Assembly: GCA_945643635.1 (NCBI GenBank)
Contig: CALZFC010000027.1
Span: forward strand, 3,498,501 to 3,562,500
Length of the DNA stretch: 64,000 bases
Reading direction: 5' to 3'
Source of the DNA: Allodiplogaster sudhausi
Lineage: Eukaryota > Nematoda > Chromadorea > Rhabditida > Diplogasteridae
Part shown: piece after piece, positions 37,628-52,600 of the stretch
Layout: every line of letters begins with the position of its first letter
Numbering within the stretch: position 1 is the first letter of the stretch
Position numbers and translations under genes: made by a program
Notes under the pieces: model-generated
Told to the model about the DNA's origin: nothing
Databases searched by the model: none
The model's input: only the letters and a program-made list of their open reading frames with translations

Positions 37628-40600
37628 ACATTTGCAAGATCATCTAAACTCTTTTACGACTCTGCAGAAGGAAAAGGATTAAGAGATAAAATTTGAGAAA
37701 AGGATCTTGCGTTCGGGGGGAATCGAACCCCCGTCGAATGCTTGGAAGGCATCCATGCTGACCATTACACCACGAACGCACATTTGCAAGATCATCTAAA
37801 CTCTTTCACGACTCTGCAGAACAGGAAAAGGATTAAGAGATAAAATTTGAGAAAAGGATCTTGCGTTCGGGGGGAATCGAACCCCCGTCGAATGCTTGGA
37901 AGGCATCCATGCTGACCATTACACCACGAACGCACATTTGCAAGATCATCTAAACTCTTTCACGACTCTGCAGAGCAGGAAAAGGATTAAGAGATAAAAT
38001 TTGAGAAAAGGATCTTGCGTTCGGGGGGAATCGAACCCCCGTCGAATGCTTGGAAGGCATCCATGCTGACCATTACACCACGAACGCACATTTGCAAGAT
38101 CATCTAAACTCTTTCACGACTCTGCAGAGCAGGAAAAGGATTAAGAGATAAAATTTGAGAAAAGGATCTTGCGTTCGGGGGGAATCGAACCCCCGTCGAA
38201 TGCTTGGAAGGCATCCATGCTGACCATTACACCACGAACGCACATTTGCAAGATCATCTAAACTCTTTCACGACTCTGCAGAACAGGAAAAGGATTAAGA
38301 GATAAAATTTGAGAAAAGGATCTTGCGTTCGGGGGGAATCGAACCCCCGTCGAATGCTTGGAAGGCATCCATGCTGACCATTACACCACGAACGCACATT
38401 TGCAAGATCATCTAAACTCTTTTACGACTCTGCAGAGCAGGAAAAGGATTAAGAGATAAAATTTGAGAAAAGGATCTTGCGTTCGGGGGAATCGAACCCC
38501 CGTCGAATGCTTGGAAGGCATCCATGCTGACCATTACACCACGAACGCACATTTGCAAGATCATCTAAACTCTTTCACGACTCTGCAGAGCAGGAAAAGG
38601 ATTAAGAGATAAAATTTGAGAAAAGGATCTTGCGTTCGGGGGGAATCGAACCCCGTCGAATGCTTGGAAGGCATCCATGCTGACCATTACACCACGAACG
38701 CACATTTGCAAGATCATCTAAACTCTTTCACGACTCTGCAGAGCAGGAAAAGGATTAAGAGATAAAATTTGAGAAAAGGATCTTGCGTTCGGGGGAATCG
38801 AACCCCCGTCGAATGCTTGGAAGGCATCCATGCTGACCATTACACCACGAACGCACATTTGCAAGATCATCTAAACTCTTTCACGACTCTGCAGAGCAGG
38901 AAAAGGATTAAGAGATAAAATTTGAGAAAAGGATCTTGCGTTCGGGGGGAATCGAACCCCCGTCGAATGCTTGGAAGGCATCCATGCTGACCATTACACC
39001 ACGAACGCACATTTGCAAGATCATCTAAACTCTTTCACGACTCTGCAGAGCAGGAAAAGGATTAAGAGATAAAATTTGAGAAAAGGATCTTGCGTTCGGG
39101 GGGAATCGAACCCCCGTCGAATGCTTGGAAGGCATCCATGCTGACCATTACACCACGAACGCACATTTGCAAGATCATCTAAACTCTTTCACGACTCTGC
39201 AGAACAGGAAAAGGATTAAGAGATAAAATTTGAGAAAAGGATCTTGCGTTCGGGGGGAATCGAACCCCCGTCGAATGCTTGGAAGGCATCCATGCTGACC
39301 ATTACACCACGAACGCACATTTGCAAGATCATCTAAACTCTTTCACGACTCTGCAGAACAGGAAAAGGATTAAGAGATAAAATTTGAGAAAAGGATCTTG
39401 CGTTCGGGGGGAATCGAACCCCCGTCGAATGCTTGGAAGGCATCCATGCTGACCATTACACCACGAACGCACATTTGCAAGATCATCTAAACTCTTTCAC
39501 GACTCTGCAGAACAGGAAAAGGATTAAGAGATAAAATTTGAGAAAAGGATCTTGCGTTCGGGGGGAATCGAACCCCCGTCGAATGCTTGGAAGGCATCCA
39601 TGCTGACCATTACACCACGAACGCACATTTGCAAGATCATCTAAACTCTTTCACGACTCTGCAGAACAGGAAAAGGATTAAGAGATAAAATTTGAGAAAA
39701 GGATCTTGCGTTCGGGGGGAATCGAACCCCCGTCGAATGCTTGGAAGGCATCCATGCTGACCATTACACCACGAACGCACATTTGCAAGATCATCTAAAC
39801 TCTTTCACGACTCTGCAGAGCAGGAAAAGGATTAAGAGATAAAATTTGAGAAAAGGATCTTGCGTTCGGGGGGAATCGAACCCCCGTCGAATGCTTGGAA
39901 GGCATCCATGCTGACCATTACACCACGAACGCACATTTGCAAGATCATCTAAACTCTTTCACGACTCTGCAGAGCAGGAAAAGGATTAAGAGATAAAATT
40001 TGAGAAAAGGATCTTGCGTTCGGGGGGAATCGAACCCCGTCGAATGCTTGGAAGGCATCCATGCTGACCATTACACCACGAACGCACATTTGCAAGATCA
40101 TCTAAACTCTTTCACGACTCTGCAGAGCAGGAAAAGGATTAAGAGATAAAATTTGAGAAAAGGATCTTGCGTTCGGGGGGAATCGAACCCCCGTCGAATG
40201 CTTGGAAGGCATCCATGCTGACCATTACACCACGAACGCACATTTGCAAGATCATCTAAACTCTTTCACGACTCTGCAGAGCAGGAAAAGGATTAAGAGA
40301 TAAAATTTGAGAAAAGGATCTTGCGTTCGGGGGGAATCGAACCCCCGTCGAATGCTTGGAAGGCATCCATGCTGACCATTACACCACGAACGCACATTTG
40401 CAAGATCATCTAAACTCTTTCACGACTCTGCAGAGCAGGAAAAGGATTAAGAGATAAAATTTGAGAAAAGGATCTTGCGTTCGGGGGGAATCGAACCCCC
40501 GTCGAATGCTTGGAAGGCATCCATGCTGACCATTACACCACGAACGCACATTTGCAAGATCATCTAAACTCTTTCACGACTCTGCAGAGCAGGAAAAGGA

Positions 40601-43236
40601 TTAAGAGATAAAATTTGAGAAAAGGATCTTGCGTTCGGGGGGAATCGAACCCCCGTCGAATGCTTGGAAGGCATCCATGCTGACCATTACACCACGAACG
40701 CACATTTGCAAGATCATCTAAACTCTTTCACGACTCTGCAGAGCAGGAAAAGGATTAAGAGATAAAATTTGAGAAAAGGATCTTGCGTTCGGGGGGAATC
40801 GAACCCCCGTCGAATGCTTGGAAGGCATCCATGCTGACCATTACACCACGAACGCACATTTGCAAGATCATCTAAACTCTTTCACGACTCTGCAGAACAG
40901 GAAAAGGATTAAGAGATAAAATTTGAGAAAAGGATCTTGCGTTCGGGGGGAATCGAACCCCCGTCGAATGCTTGGAAGGCATCCATGCTGACCATTACAC
41001 CACGAACGCACATTTGCAAGATCATCTAAACTCTTTCACGACTCTGCAGAGCAGGAAAAGGATTAAGAGATAAAATTTGAGAAAAGGATCTTGCGTTCGG
41101 GGGGAATCGAACCCCCGTCGAATGCTTGGAAGGCATCCATGCTGACCATTACACCACGAACGCACATTTGCAAGATCATCTAAACTCTTTCACGACTCTG
41201 CAGAGCAGGAAAAGGATTAAGAGATAAAATTTGAGAAAAGGATCTTGCGTTCGGGGGGAATCGAACCCCCGTCGAATGCTTGGAAGGCATCCATGCTGAC
41301 CATTACACCACGAACGCACATTTGCAAGATCATCTAAACTCTTTCACGACTCTGCAGAGCAGGAAAAGGATTAAGAGATAAAATTTGAGAAAAGGATCTT
41401 GCGTTCGGGGGGAATCGAACCCCCGTCGAATGCTTGGAAGGCATCCATGCTGACCATTACACCACGAACGCACATTTGCAAGATCATCTAAACTCTTTCA
41501 CGACTCTGCAGAGCAGGAAAAGGATTAAGAGATAAAATTTGAGAAAAGGATCTTGCGTTCGGGGGGAATCGAACCCCCGTCGAATGCTTGGAAGGCATCC
41601 ATGCTGACCATTACACCACGAACGCACATTTGCAAGATCATCTAAACTCTTTCACGACTCTGCAGAGCAGGAAAAGGATTAAGAGATAAAATTTGAGAAA
41701 AGGATCTTGCGTTCGGGGGGAATCGAACCCCCGTCGAATGCTTGGAAGGCATCCATGCTGACCATTACACCACGAACGCACATTTGCAAGATCATCTAAA
41801 CTCTTTCACGACTCTGCAGAACAGGAAAAGGATTAAGAGATAAAATTTGAGAAAAGGATCTTGCGTTCGGGGGAATCGAACCCCCGTCGAATGCTTGGAA
41901 GGCATCCATGCTGACCATTACACCACGAACGCACATTTGCAAGATCATCTAAACTCTTTCACGACTCTGCAGAGCAGGAAAAGGATTAAGAGATAAAATT
42001 TGAGAAAAGGATCTTGCGTTCGGGGGGAATCGAACCCCCGTCGAATGCTTGGAAGGCATCCATGCTGACCATTACACCACGAACGCACATTTGCAAGATC
42101 ATCTAAACTCTTTCACGACTCTGCAGAACAGGAAAAGGATTAAGAGATAAAATTTGAGAAAAGGATCTTGCGTTCGGGGGGAATCGAACCCCCGTCGAAT
42201 GCTTGGAAGGCATCCATGCTGACCATTACACCACGAACGCACATTTGCAAGATCATCTAAACTCTTTCACGACTCTGCAGAACAGGAAAAGGATTAAGAG
42301 ATAAAATTTGAGAAAAGGATCTTGCGTTCGGGGGGAATCGAACCCCCGTCGAATGCTTGGAAGGCATCCATGCTGACCATTACACCACGAACGCACATTT
42401 GCAAGATCATCTAAACTCTTTCACGACTCTGCAGAGCAGGAAAAGGATTAAGAGATAAAATTTGAGAAAAGGATCTTGCGTTCGGGGGGAATCGAACCCC
42501 CGTCGAATGCTTGGAAGGCATCCATGCTGACCATTACACCACGAACGCACATTTGCAAGATCATCTAAACTCTTTCACGACTCTGCAGAGCAGGAAAAGG
42601 ATTAAGAGATAAAATTTGAGAAAAGGATCTTGCGTTCGGGGGGAATCGAACCCCCGTCGAATGCTTGGAAGGCATCCATGCTGACCATTACACCACGAAC
42701 GCACATTTGCAAGATCATCTAAACTCTTTCACGACTCTGCAGAGCAGGAAAAGGATTAAGAGATAAAATTTGAGAAAAGGATCTTGCGTTCGGGGGGAAT
42801 CGAACCCCCGTCGAATGCTTGGAAGGCATCCATGCTGACCATTACACCACGAACGCACATTTGCAAGATCATCTAAACTCTTTCACGACTCTGCAGAACA
42901 GGAAAAGGATTAAGAGATAAAATTTGAGAAAAGGATCTTGCGTTCGGGGGGAATCGAACCCCCGTCGAATGCTTGGAAGGCATCCATGCTGACCATTACA
43001 CCACGAACGCACATTTGCAAGATCATCTAAACTCTTTCACGACTCTGCAGAACAGGAAAAGGATTAAGAGATAAAATTTGAGAAAAGGATCTTGCGTTCG
43101 GGGGGAATCGAACCCCCGTCGAATGCTTGGAAGGCATCCATGCTGACCATTACACCACGAACGCACATTTGCAAGATCATCTAAACTCTTTCACGACTCT
43201 GCAGAGCAGGAAAAGGATTAAGAGATAAAATTTGAG

Positions 43237-43240
43237 AAAA
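43237..43240 (-). terminator. Pol III T4 terminator (representative unit)
   Basis: TTTT begins 7 nt after the discriminator base on the minus strand. Two further TTTT runs follow in the same spacer (AATTTTAT and CCTTTTCC), so each unit has one main and two back-up terminators before the next gene. Confidence 0.8.
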
Positions 43241-43257
43241 GGATCTTGCGTTCGGGG

Positions 43258-43268
43258 GGAATCGAACC
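43258..43268 (-). promoter_or_regulatory. Pol III B box (representative unit)
   Basis: GGTTCGATTCC is a perfect match to the eukaryotic B-box consensus GGTTCGANTCC and overlaps the T arm. Only some copies near the array edges lose it. Confidence 0.9.
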
Positions 43269-43300
43269 CCCGTCGAATGCTTGGAAGGCATCCATGCTGA

Positions 43301-43311
43301 CCATTACACCA
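43301..43311 (-). promoter_or_regulatory. Pol III A box (representative unit)
   Basis: TGGTGTAATGG, starting at tRNA position 8, fits the A-box consensus TRGYNNANNGG and is preserved in nearly all copies. Confidence 0.85.
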
Positions 43312-43400
43312 CGAACGCACATTTGCAAGATCATCTAAACTCTTTCACGACTCTGCAGAGCAGGAAAAGGATTAAGAGATAAAATTTGAGAAAAGGATCT

Positions 43401-43472
43401 TGCGTTCGGGGGGAATCGAACCCCCGTCGAATGCTTGGAAGGCATCCATGCTGACCATTACACCACGAACGC
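43401..43472 (-). tRNA. tRNA-Gly(UCC), canonical copy
   Basis: Identical to the copy at 43247-43318 and offset by exactly 154 bp. It shows the period and uniformity of the core. Confidence 0.97.
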
Positions 43473-43554
43473 ACATTTGCAAGATCATCTAAACTCTTTC
43501 ACGACTCTGCAGAGCAGGAAAAGGATTAAGAGATAAAATTTGAGAAAAGGATCT

Positions 43555-43626
43555 TGCGTTCGGGGGGAATCGAACCCCCGTCGAATGCTTGGAAGGCATC
43601 CATGCTGACCATTACACCACGAACGC
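43555..43626 (-). tRNA. tRNA-Gly(UCC), canonical copy
   Basis: The next unit at 154-bp spacing, identical in the tRNA body, with all promoter and cloverleaf elements intact. Confidence 0.97.
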
Positions 43627-46600
43627 ACATTTGCAAGATCATCTAAACTCTTTCACGACTCTGCAGAGCAGGAAAAGGATTAAGAGATAAAATTTGAGAA
43701 AAGGATCTTGCGTTCGGGGGGAATCGAACCCCCGTCGAATGCTTGGAAGGCATCCATGCTGACCATTACACCACGAACGCACATTTGCAAGATCATCTAA
43801 ACTCTTTCACGACTCTGCAGAGCAGGAAAAGGATTAAGAGATAAAATTTGAGAAAAGGATCTTGCGTTCGGGGGGAATCGAACCCCCGTCGAATGCTTGG
43901 AAGGCATCCATGCTGACCATTACACCACGAACGCACATTTGCAAGATCATCTAAACTCTTTCACGACTCTGCAGAGCAGGAAAAGGATTAAGAGATAAAA
44001 TTTGAGAAAAGGATCTTGCGTTCGGGGGGAATCGAACCCCCGTCGAATGCTTGGAAGGCATCCATGCTGACCATTACACCACGAACGCACATTTGCAAGA
44101 TCATCTAAACTCTTTCACGACTCTGCAGAACAGGAAAAGGATTAAGAGATAAAATTTGAGAAAAGGATCTTGCGTTCGGGGGGAATCGAACCCCCGTCGA
44201 ATGCTTGGAAGGCATCCATGCTGACCATTACACCACGAACGCACATTTGCAAGATCATCTAAACTCTTTCACGACTCTGCAGAACAGGAAAAGGATTAAG
44301 AGATAAAATTTGAGAAAAGGATCTTGCGTTCGGGGGGAATCGAACCCCCGTCGAATGCTTGGAAGGCATCCATGCTGACCATTACACCACGAACGCACAT
44401 TTGCAAGATCATCTAAACTCTTTCACGACTCTGCAGAGCAGGAAAAGGATTAAGAGATAAAATTTGAGAAAAGGATCTTGCGTTCGGGGGGAATCGAACC
44501 CCCGTCGAATGCTTGGAAGGCATCCATGCTGACCATTACACCACGAACGCACATTTGCAAGATCATCTAAACTCTTTCACGACTCTGCAGAGCAGGAAAA
44601 GGATTAAGAGATAAAATTTGAGAAAAGGATCTTGCGTTCGGGGGGAATCGAACCCCCGTCGAATGCTTGGAAGGCATCCATGCTGACCATTACACCACGA
44701 ACGCACATTTGCAAGATCATCTAAACTCTTTCACGACTCTGCAGAGCAGGAAAAGGATTAAGAGATAAAATTTGAGAAAAGGATCTTGCGTTCGGGGGGA
44801 ATCGAACCCCCGTCGAATGCTTGGAAGGCATCCATGCTGACCATTACACCACGAACGCACATTTGCAAGATCATCTAAACTCTTTCACGACTCTGCAGAG
44901 CAGGAAAAGGATTAAGAGATAAAATTTGAGAAAAGGATCTTGCGTTCGGGGGGAATCGAACCCCCGTCGAATGCTTGGAAGGCATCCATGCTGACCATTA
45001 CACCACGAACGCACATTTGCAAGATCATCTAAACTCTTTCACGACTCTGCAGAGCAGGAAAAGGATTAAGAGATAAAATTTGAGAAAAGGATCTTGCGTT
45101 CGGGGGGAATCGAACCCCCGTCGAATGCTTGGAAGGCATCCATGCTGACCATTACACCACGAACGCACATTTGCAAGATCATCTAAACTCTTTCACGACT
45201 CTGCAGAACAGGAAAAGGATTAAGAGATAAAATTTGAGAAAAGGATCTTGCGTTCGGGGGGAATCGAACCCCCGTCGAATGCTTGGAAGGCATCCATGCT
45301 GACCATTACACCACGAACGCACATTTGCAAGATCATCTAAACTCTTTCACGACTCTGCAGAGCAGGAAAAGGATTAAGAGATAAAATTTGAGAAAAGGAT
45401 CTTGCGTTCGGGGGGAATCGAACCCCCGTCGAATGCTTGGAAGGCATCCATGCTGACCATTACACCACGAACGCACATTTGCAAGATCATCTAAACTCTT
45501 TCACGACTCTGCAGAGCAGGAAAAGGATTAAGAGATAAAATTTGAGAAAAGGATCTTGCGTTCGGGGGGAATCGAACCCCCGTCGAATGCTTGGAAGGCA
45601 TCCATGCTGACCATTACACCACGAACGCACATTTGCAAGATCATCTAAACTCTTTCACGACTCTGCAGAGCAGGAAAAGGATTAAGAGATAAAATTTGAG
45701 AAAAGGATCTTGCGTTCGGGGGGAATCGAACCCCCGTCGAATGCTTGGAAGGCATCCATGCTGACCATTACACCACGAACGCACATTTGCAAGATCATCT
45801 AAACTCTTTCACGACTCTGCAGAGCAGGAAAAGGATTAAGAGATAAAATTTGAGAAAAGGATCTTGCGTTCGGGGGGAATCGAACCCCCGTCGAATGCTT
45901 GGAAGGCATCCATGCTGACCATTACACCACGAACGCACATTTGCAAGATCATCTAAACTCTTTCACGACTCTGCAGAGCAGGAAAAGGATTAAGAGATAA
46001 AATTTGAGAAAAGGATCTTGCGTTCGGGGGGAATCGAACCCCCGTCGAATGCTTGGAAGGCATCCATGCTGACCATTACACCACGAACGCACATTTGCAA
46101 GATCATCTAAACTCTTTCACGACTCTGCAGAGCAGGAAAAGGATTAAGAGATAAAATTTGAGAAAAGGATCTTGCGTTCGGGGGGAATCGAACCCCCGTC
46201 GAATGCTTGGAAGGCATCCATGCTGACCATTACACCACGAACGCACATTTGCAAGATCATCTAAACTCTTTCACGACTCTGCAGAGCAGGAAAAGGATTA
46301 AGAGATAAAATTTGAGAAAAGGATCTTGCGTTCGGGGGGAATCGAACCCCCGTCGAATGCTTGGAAGGCATCCATGCTGACCATTACACCACGAACGCAC
46401 ATTTGCAAGATCATCTAAACTCTTTCACGACTCTGCAGAGCAGGAAAAGGATTAAGAGATAAAATTTGAGAAAAGGATCTTGCGTTCGGGGGGAATCGAA
46501 CCCCCGTCGAATGCTTGGAAGGCATCCATGCTGACCATTACACCACGAACGCACATTTGCAAGATCATCTAAACTCTTTCACGACTCTGCAGAGCAGGAA

Positions 46601-49600
46601 AAGGATTAAGAGATAAAATTTGAGAAAAGGATCTTGCGTTCGGGGGGAATCGAACCCCCGTCGAATGCTTGGAAGGCATCCATGCTGACCATTACACCAC
46701 GAACGCACATTTGCAAGATCATCTAAACTCTTTCACGACTCTGCAGAGCAGGAAAAGGATTAAGAGATAAAATTTGAGAAAAGGATCTTGCGTTCGGGGG
46801 GAATCGAACCCCCGTCGAATGCTTGGAAGGCATCCATGCTGACCATTACACCACGAACGCACATTTGCAAGATCATCTAAACTCTTTCACGACTCTGCAG
46901 AGCAGGAAAAGGATTAAGAGATAAAATTTGAGAAAAGGATCTTGCGTTCGGGGGGAATCGAACCCCCGTCGAATGCTTGGAAGGCATCCATGCTGACCAT
47001 TACACCACGAACGCACATTTGCAAGATCATCTAAACTCTTTTACGACTCTGCAGAGCAGGAAAAGGATTAAGAGATAAAATTTGAGAAAAGGATCTTGCG
47101 TTCGGGGGGAATCGAACCCCCGTCGAATGCTTGGAAGGCATCCATGCTGACCATTACACCACGAACGCACATTTGCAAGATCATCTAAACTCTTTCACGA
47201 CTCTGCAGAGCAGGAAAAGGATTAAGAGATAAAATTTGAGAAAAGGATCTTGCGTTCGGGGGGAATCGAACCCCCGTCGAATGCTTGGAAGGCATCCATG
47301 CTGACCATTACACCACGAACGCACATTTGCAAGATCATCTAAACTCTTTCACGACTCTGCAGAACAGGAAAAGGATTAAGAGATAAAATTTGAGAAAAGG
47401 ATCTTGCGTTCGGGGGGAATCGAACCCCCGTCGAATGCTTGGAAGGCATCCATGCTGACCATTACACCACGAACGCACATTTGCAAGATCATCTAAACTC
47501 TTTCACGACTCTGCAGAACAGGAAAAGGATTAAGAGATAAAATTTGAGAAAAGGATCTTGCGTTCGGGGGGAATCGAACCCCCGTCGAATGCTTGGAAGG
47601 CATCCATGCTGACCATTACACCACGAACGCACATTTGCAAGATCATCTAAACTCTTTCACGACTCTGCAGAGCAGGAAAAGGATTAAGAGATAAAATTTG
47701 AGAAAAGGATCTTGCGTTCGGGGGGAATCGAACCCCCGTCGAATGCTTGGAAGGCATCCATGCTGACCATTACACCACGAACGCACATTTGCAAGATCAT
47801 CTAAACTCTTTCACGACTCTGCAGAGCAGGAAAAGGATTAAGAGATAAAATTTGAGAAAAGGATCTTGCGTTCGGGGGGAATCGAACCCCCGTCGAATGC
47901 TTGGAAGGCATCCATGCTGACCATTACACCACGAACGCACATTTGCAAGATCATCTAAACTCTTTCACGACTCTGCAGAGCAGGAAAAGGATTAAGAGAT
48001 AAAATTTGAGAAAAGGATCTTGCGTTCGGGGGGAATCGAACCCCCGTCGAATGCTTGGAAGGCATCCATGCTGACCATTACACCACGAACGCACATTTGC
48101 AAGATCATCTAAACTCTTTCACGACTCTGCAGAGCAGGAAAAGGATTAAGAGATAAAATTTGAGAAAAGGATCTTGCGTTCGGGGGGAATCGAACCCCCG
48201 TCGAATGCTTGGAAGGCATCCATGCTGACCATTACACCACGAACGCACATTTGCAAGATCATCTAAACTCTTTTACGACTCTGCAGAGCAGGAAAAGGAT
48301 TAAGAGATAAAATTTGAGAAAAGGATCTTGCGTTCGGGGGGAATCGAACCCCCGTCGAATGCTTGGAAGGCATCCATGCTGACCATTACACCACGAACGC
48401 ACATTTGCAAGATCATCTAAACTCTTTCACGACTCTGCAGAGCAGGAAAAGGATTAAGAGATAAAATTTGAGAAAAGGATCTTGCGTTCGGGGGGAATCG
48501 AACCCCGTCGAATGCTTGGAAGGCATCCATGCTGACCATTACACCACGAACGCACATTTGCAAGATCATCTAAACTCTTTCACGACTCTGCAGAGCAGGA
48601 AAAGGATTAAGAGATAAAATTTGAGAAAAGGATCTTGCGTTCGGGGGGAATCGAACCCCCGTCGAATGCTTGGAAGGCATCCATGCTGACCATTACACCA
48701 CGAACGCACATTTGCAAGATCATCTAAACTCTTTCACGACTCTGCAGAGCAGGAAAAGGATTAAGAGATAAAATTTGAGAAAAGGATCTTGCGTTCGGGG
48801 GGAATCGAACCCCCGTCGAATGCTTGGAAGGCATCCATGCTGACCATTACACCACGAACGCACATTTGCAAGATCATCTAAACTCTTTCACGACTCTGCA
48901 GAGCAGGAAAAGGATTAAGAGATAAAATTTGAGAAAAGGATCTTGCGTTCGGGGGGAATCGAACCCCCGTCGAATGCTTGGAAGGCATCCATGCTGACCA
49001 TTACACCACGAACGCACATTTGCAAGATCATCTAAACTCTTTCACGACTCTGCAGAGCAGGAAAAGGATTAAGAGATAAAATTTGAGAAAAGGATCTTGC
49101 GTTCGGGGGGAATCGAACCCCCGTCGAATGCTTGGAAGGCATCCATGCTGACCATTACACCACGAACGCACATTTGCAAGATCATCTAAACTCTTTCACG
49201 ACTCTGCAGAGCAGGAAAAGGATTAAGAGATAAAATTTGAGAAAAGGATCTTGCGTTCGGGGGGAATCGAACCCCCGTCGAATGCTTGGAAGGCATCCAT
49301 GCTGACCATTACACCACGAACGCACATTTGCAAGATCATCTAAACTCTTTCACGACTCTGCAGAGCAGGAAAAGGATTAAGAGATAAAATTTGAGAAAAG
49401 GATCTTGCGTTCGGGGGGAATCGAACCCCCGTCGAATGCTTGGAAGGCATCCATGCTGACCATTACACCACGAACGCACATTTGCAAGATCATCTAAACT
49501 CTTTCACGACTCTGCAGAACAGGAAAAGGATTAAGAGATAAAATTTGAGAAAAGGATCTTGCGTTCGGGGGGAATCGAACCCCCGTCGAATGCTTGGAAG

Positions 49601-52600
49601 GCATCCATGCTGACCATTACACCACGAACGCACATTTGCAAGATCATCTAAACTCTTTCACGACTCTGCAGAACAGGAAAAGGATTAAGAGATAAAATTT
49701 GAGAAAAGGATCTTGCGTTCGGGGGGAATCGAACCCCGTCGAATGCTTGGAAGGCATCCATGCTGACCATTACACCACGAACGCACATTTGCAAGATCAT
49801 CTAAACTCTTTCACGACTCTGCAGAGCAGGAAAAGGATTAAGAGATAAAATTTGAGAAAAGGATCTTGCGTTCGGGGGGAATCGAACCCCCGTCGAATGC
49901 TTGGAAGGCATCCATGCTGACCATTACACCACGAACGCACATTTGCAAGATCATCTAAACTCTTTCACGACTCTGCAGAGCAGGAAAAGGATTAAGAGAT
50001 AAAATTTGAGAAAAGGATCTTGCGTTCGGGGGGAATCGAACCCCCGTCGAATGCTTGGAAGGCATCCATGCTGACCATTACACCACGAACGCACATTTGC
50101 AAGATCATCTAAACTCTTTCACGACTCTGCAGAGCAGGAAAAGGATTAAGAGATAAAATTTGAGAAAAGGATCTTGCGTTCGGGGGGAATCGAACCCCCG
50201 TCGAATGCTTGGAAGGCATCCATGCTGACCATTACACCACGAACGCACATTTGCAAGATCATCTAAACTCTTTCACGACTCTGCAGAGCAGGAAAAGGAT
50301 TAAGAGATAAAATTTGAGAAAAGGATCTTGCGTTCGGGGGGAATCGAACCCCCGTCGAATGCTTGGAAGGCATCCATGCTGACCATTACACCACGAACGC
50401 ACATTTGCAAGATCATCTAAACTCTTTCACGACTCTGCAGAGCAGGAAAAGGATTAAGAGATAAAATTTGAGAAAAGGATCTTGCGTTCGGGGGGAATCG
50501 AACCCCCGTCGAATGCTTGGAAGGCATCCATGCTGACCATTACACCACGAACGCACATTTGCAAGATCATCTAAACTCTTTCACGACTCTGCAGAACAGG
50601 AAAAGGATTAAGAGATAAAATTTGAGAAAAGGATCTTGCGTTCGGGGGGAATCGAACCCCCGTCGAATGCTTGGAAGGCATCCATGCTGACCATTACACC
50701 ACGAACGCACATTTGCAAGATCATCTAAACTCTTTCACGACTCTGCAGAGCAGGAAAAGGATTAAGAGATAAAATTTGAGAAAAGGATCTTGCGTTCGGG
50801 GGGAATCGAACCCCCGTCGAATGCTTGGAAGGCATCCATGCTGACCATTACACCACGAACGCACATTTGCAAGATCATCTAAACTCTTTCACGACTCTGC
50901 AGAGCAGGAAAAGGATTAAGAGATAAAATTTGAGAAAAGGATCTTGCGTTCGGGGGGAATCGAACCCCCGTCGAATGCTTGGAAGGCATCCATGCTGACC
51001 ATTACACCACGAACGCACATTTGCAAGATCATCTAAACTCTTTCACGACTCTGCAGAACAGGAAAAGGATTAAGAGATAAAATTTGAGAAAAGGATCTTG
51101 CGTTCGGGGGGAATCGAACCCCCGTCGAATGCTTGGAAGGCATCCATGCTGACCATTACACCACGAACGCACATTTGCAAGATCATCTAAACTCTTTCAC
51201 GACTCTGCAGAGCAGGAAAAGGATTAAGAGATAAAATTTGAGAAAAGGATCTTGCGTTCGGGGGGAATCGAACCCCCGTCGAATGCTTGGAAGGCATCCA
51301 TGCTGACCATTACACCACGAACGCACATTTGCAAGATCATCTAAACTCTTTCACGACTCTGCAGAGCAGGAAAAGGATTAAGAGATAAAATTTGAGAAAA
51401 GGATCTTGCGTTCGGGGGGAATCGAACCCCCGTCGAATGCTTGGAAGGCATCCATGCTGACCATTACACCACGAACGCACATTTGCAAGATCATCTAAAC
51501 TCTTTCACGACTCTGCAGAGCAGGAAAAGGATTAAGAGATAAAATTTGAGAAAAGGATCTTGCGTTCGGGGGGAATCGAACCCCCGTCGAATGCTTGGAA
51601 GGCATCCATGCTGACCATTACACCACGAACGCACATTTGCAAGATCATCTAAACTCTTTCACGACTCTGCAGAGCAGGAAAAGGATTAAGAGATAAAATT
51701 TGAGAAAAGGATCTTGCGTTCGGGGGGAATCGAACCCCCGTCGAATGCTTGGAAGGCATCCATGCTGACCATTACACCACGAACGCACATTTGCAAGATC
51801 ATCTAAACTCTTTTACGACTCTGCAGAACAGGAAAAGGATTAAGAGATAAAATTTGAGAAAAGGATCTTGCGTTCGGGGGGAATCGAACCCCCGTCGAAT
51901 GCTTGGAAGGCATCCATGCTGACCATTACACCACGAACGCACATTTGCAAGATCATCTAAACTCTTTCACGACTCTGCAGAACAGGAAAAGGATTAAGAG
52001 ATAAAATTTGAGAAAAGGATCTTGCGTTCGGGGGGAATCGAACCCCCGTCGAATGCTTGGAAGGCATCCATGCTGACCATTACACCACGAACGCACATTT
52101 GCAAGATCATCTAAACTCTTTCACGACTCTGCAGAGCAGGAAAAGGATTAAGAGATAAAATTTGAGAAAAGGATCTTGCGTTCGGGGGAATCGAACCCCC
52201 GTCGAATGCTTGGAAGGCATCCATGCTGACCATTACACCACGAACGCACATTTGCAAGATCATCTAAACTCTTTCACGACTCTGCAGAACAGGAAAAGGA
52301 TTAAGAGATAAAATTTGAGAAAAGGATCTTGCGTTCGGGGGGAATCGAACCCCCGTCGAATGCTTGGAAGGCATCCATGCTGACCATTACACCACGAACG
52401 CACATTTGCAAGATCATCTAAACTCTTTCACGACTCTGCAGAGCAGGAAAAGGATTAAGAGATAAAATTTGAGAAAAGGATCTTGCGTTCGGGGGGAATC
52501 GAACCCCCGTCGAATGCTTGGAAGGCATCCATGCTGACCATTACACCACGAACGCACATTTACAAGATCATCTAAACTCTTTCACGACTCTGCAGAACAG

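Larger units (their letters stand above)
43247..43318 (-). tRNA. tRNA-Gly(UCC), canonical representative copy
   Basis: This consensus copy is 72 nt, with G1 at 43318 and discriminator A73 at 43247. All stems pair and the anticodon is UCC in loop CTTCCAA. It delivers glycine to GGA (and by wobble GGG) codons. Its A box, B box and terminator are given as separate entries and are repeated in most units. Confidence 0.97.
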
